DNA of 7,779 nucleotides, taken from the NCBI GenBank assembly GCA_900317015.1, contig ONFH01000119.1:1-7779 (forward strand), given 5' to 3'. Position 1 is the stretch's first letter. Each line of letters begins with the position of its first letter. The stretch comes from an uncultured Erysipelotrichaceae bacterium (GTDB taxonomy: Bacteria; Bacillota_I; Bacilli_A; Erysipelotrichales; Coprobacillaceae). The translations under genes were made by a program, and so were the position numbers. This document shows, in pieces, positions 6,360 through 7,779 of the stretch. The notes beneath the pieces were generated by a model, which saw only the letters and a list, made by a program, of their open reading frames with translations, did no database searches and had not been told where the DNA came from.

Positions 6360-7673
6360 ATGTCGAAGAAGAAAGTCAGAAAACCCAAAAAGAAAAACAA
6401 TCAAAGAAAGAAAAATCATCCCCCAAAGAAACAAGTCGAAATTGAAACTGTTGAGGAAATTATTCTCGAAGATCCAATTACGCATGAAAGAACGAACGTC
6501 TCAGAGCTGATTCGTAATGATGATGGCATAACGACAAGCATTCATGATCTACAGGTGATCTATGATGCCTATTCACGACCAGATTCGCCGATTCGTGATG
6601 AAAAGAAAGCGTTTAAGATCCTAAAACGTTTAGCAGATCTCGGCGATATGAGAGCCTGTGGTGTTTATGGGGGTACATTGCTAGAAAATGGTCAGGAAAA
6701 GGCAGCTCTTCCTTATATTAAAAAGGCGGCTGCGGCTAATGATTTCTCAGGACTGTTTAATTATGGTCTTTATTATTATAATCATAAAAAATATCAAAAA
6801 GCTTTTGACTATTTTTGTAAGGTGAGTGATCTCGGAAATGATGAAGATGCAGCCTTTAACGCCTTTATCATTGCTCAAAATAATCTTGAAGATTCTAAAA
6901 ATGCGCAAAAGTGGTTTAATCAAGCCGCAAAGCTTGGCAGTGAAGATGCGAAAAAGGATCTTTGGTATTTTAATTTGAAACAACCGTTTGATCATCGTGA
7001 TGAACAAGTGGCTTTGCAAGCCCTCAAGGATGATTTGGCAAGTTCTGATCAAAAAACGACTCGTGAATTATTTTATGAGCTGGCTTACACCTATGTGGTC
7101 ACGGAGATGTCCGAACATCAGTTTTTTGAAATGCTTTCAAAACTTAAAGATGATATCGATGATGTCATTTATGCGAAAGCGGAATGTTATGCCTTTGGCA
7201 TTGGAACAAAACCTGATGCGCAAAAAGCGAAGGATTACTATGAGAAGGAAGCTTATGATCGTTTAGGGCAGATGTACTGCAAATATGTGGACCTTAATGA
7301 TCCTCTAAGTGCCTTTATGAAAAGGGGAAAGAACAATAAGGCTTGTGCGTACTTTGCTGGTAAGATGCTTTATAATGGCACCTATGGCAAGCGTGATGTG
7401 GATCTAGCCGTCAAGTATCTGAAAAAGAGTCAGTCGGTGACATACCCACGTACGATCTCGGCTTTGGCTCATATTTATTTCTACGATGAAAAGTATGAAG
7501 ATGTAGATCTAGGACTAGAGATCCTTGAAGATTATGACCATTATCGTCTCTATGGTCGTGACATAGAAAACTTGAAAGATCTCTATAGTCTTTATCATTA
7601 TGGTCTTGGTGTTGACGTGGATGAAGAGAAGGCTTTAAGCTTTACACAATATTTAGGCTTTTATCGGCTCTGA
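6360..7673 (+). CDS. Sel1/TPR-like repeat protein, function unknown
   Basis: The 437-aa protein has no signal peptide or membrane segment and should be cytoplasmic. Its first 24 residues are strongly basic (13 Lys/Arg), followed by an acidic linker (about 26-80). The rest is a helical-repeat solenoid of the Sel1 type. Clear units are KAFKILKRLADLGDMRACGV (83-102), AALPYIKKAAAANDFSGLFN (115-134), an ill-conserved one around 183-200, YAKAECYAFGIGTKPDAQKA (271-290), DVDLAVKYLKKS (346-357), and YHYGLGVDVDEEKALSF (412-428). Such repeats usually mediate protein-protein contacts. The basic N terminus could bind nucleic acid, ribosomes or acidic membrane lipid. TGGAGG at 6347-6352 sets the start. A terminator precedes the gene, so it is probably not a functional part of the sulfite operon. 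No enzyme motif is visible. Confidence 0.75.
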   Translation: MSKKKVRKPKKKNNQRKKNHPPKKQVEIETVEEIILEDPITHERTNVSELIRNDDGITTSIHDLQVIYDAYSRPDSPIRDEKKAFKILKRLADLGDMRACGVYGGTLLENGQEKAALPYIKKAAAANDFSGLFNYGLYYYNHKKYQKAFDYFCKVSDLGNDEDAAFNAFIIAQNNLEDSKNAQKWFNQAAKLGSEDAKKDLWYFNLKQPFDHRDEQVALQALKDDLASSDQKTTRELFYELAYTYVVTEMSEHQFFEMLSKLKDDIDDVIYAKAECYAFGIGTKPDAQKAKDYYEKEAYDRLGQMYCKYVDLNDPLSAFMKRGKNNKACAYFAGKMLYNGTYGKRDVDLAVKYLKKSQSVTYPRTISALAHIYFYDEKYEDVDLGLEILEDYDHYRLYGRDIENLKDLYSLYHYGLGVDVDEEKALSFTQYLGFYRL

Positions 7674-7689
7674 TCATTTCGAGAAATGA
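7674..7689. repeat. Short perfect palindrome after the Sel1-like gene
   Basis: TCATTTC (7674-7680) and GAAATGA (7683-7689) form a perfect inverted repeat with only two bases between them, starting just after the stop codon. In RNA it would be a six-base-pair hairpin with a CGAG loop. It is followed by GAAAAAAGTTTT, not by a T run, so it is at best a weak terminator. It may instead stabilise the 3' end of the mRNA. Confidence 0.4.
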
Positions 7690-7693
7690 GAAA

Positions 7694-7757
7694 AAAGTTT
7701 TAAGGATAATATCATGTATTCTTAACTTTAATTTTAGATTAAAAGAAATAAAACTTT
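7694..7757. repeat. AT-rich inverted repeat in the 3' flank
   Basis: AAAGTTTTA (7694-7702) and TAAAACTTT (7749-7757) are perfect reverse complements 46 bases apart. A smaller repeat sits between them (TTTAAT 7727-7732, ATTAAA 7738-7743). The stretch is very AT-rich, so such matches can arise by chance. No ORF with a credible ribosome site is seen in 7674-7779. Confidence 0.25.
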
Positions 7758-7760
7758 AAA

Positions 7761-7766
7761 TTGACC
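7761..7766 (+). promoter_or_regulatory. Possible -35 of a promoter that runs off the window
   Basis: TTGACC matches the -35 consensus at five of six positions and follows an AT-rich stretch that could act as an UP element. With 17-base spacing the -10 would lie just past the window end, so the promoter cannot be confirmed here. Confidence 0.25.
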
Positions 7767-7779
7767 ATCTATCATGGTA

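Noticed and set aside
6298..6510. 70-codon plus-strand frame across the terminator and the Sel1-like start
   Set aside because: It spans an intrinsic terminator and overlaps the Sel1-like gene out of frame. Its lysine-rich content only mirrors the A-rich DNA there.
7674..7700. Intrinsic terminator of the Sel1-like gene
   Set aside because: The hairpin is short with a tight loop and is followed by A-rich sequence, with T residues appearing only later, so it is listed as a palindrome.

Overview
The window reads as a low-to-mid GC Gram-positive anaerobe (Firmicutes/Bacillota). The genes are led by strong AGGAGG-type ribosome binding sites and are tightly packed on one strand. The first gene has a Gram-positive-style lipoprotein signal, and the central asrABC genes are typical of strict anaerobes. 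An Erysipelotrichia-like or clostridial gut bacterium would fit, but this is an inference from style and gene content, and I cannot name the species.

Layout. Positions 1-201 are non-coding. They hold a leftward-facing terminator (15-46) and a dense run of palindromes just before the first gene: a cre-like site at 119-132, a dyad at 129-150, and a dyad at 159-183 that covers the -10 of the likely promoter. Seven genes follow on the + strand with overlaps or gaps of at most 13 nt (202-6308), so they probably form one operon. The first three encode a class III metal-chelate/tetrapyrrole-type ABC importer: lipoprotein, FecCD permease and ATPase. The next three are asrA, asrB and asrC, the three-subunit anaerobic sulfite reductase. 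The seventh encodes a CbiK-like tetrapyrrole chelatase. A clear intrinsic terminator at 6314-6344 closes the operon. A separate gene for a Sel1/TPR-type solenoid protein (6360-7673) follows at once, and the last 106 bases are AT-rich non-coding DNA, perhaps with the start of the next promoter.

How the genes may work together. AsrC needs siroheme, which is iron-loaded sirohydrochlorin. AsrB takes electrons from NADH through FAD, AsrA relays them through iron-sulfur clusters, and AsrC reduces sulfite to sulfide. A chelatase of the CbiK/SirB kind can insert a metal into sirohydrochlorin, and the importer belongs to the family that moves haem, cobalamin and siderophores. The simplest reading is a supply-and-use unit that brings in a tetrapyrrole or its metal, completes siroheme and uses it in sulfite respiration. 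No siroheme biosynthesis gene is visible in the window. The substrate of the importer is not known from the sequence.

Two oddities stand out. The chelatase lacks the glutamate expected in the CbiK metal site but carries extra histidines, including a SirB-like HHG near its N terminus. The tetranucleotide GATC occurs about three times more often than base composition predicts.
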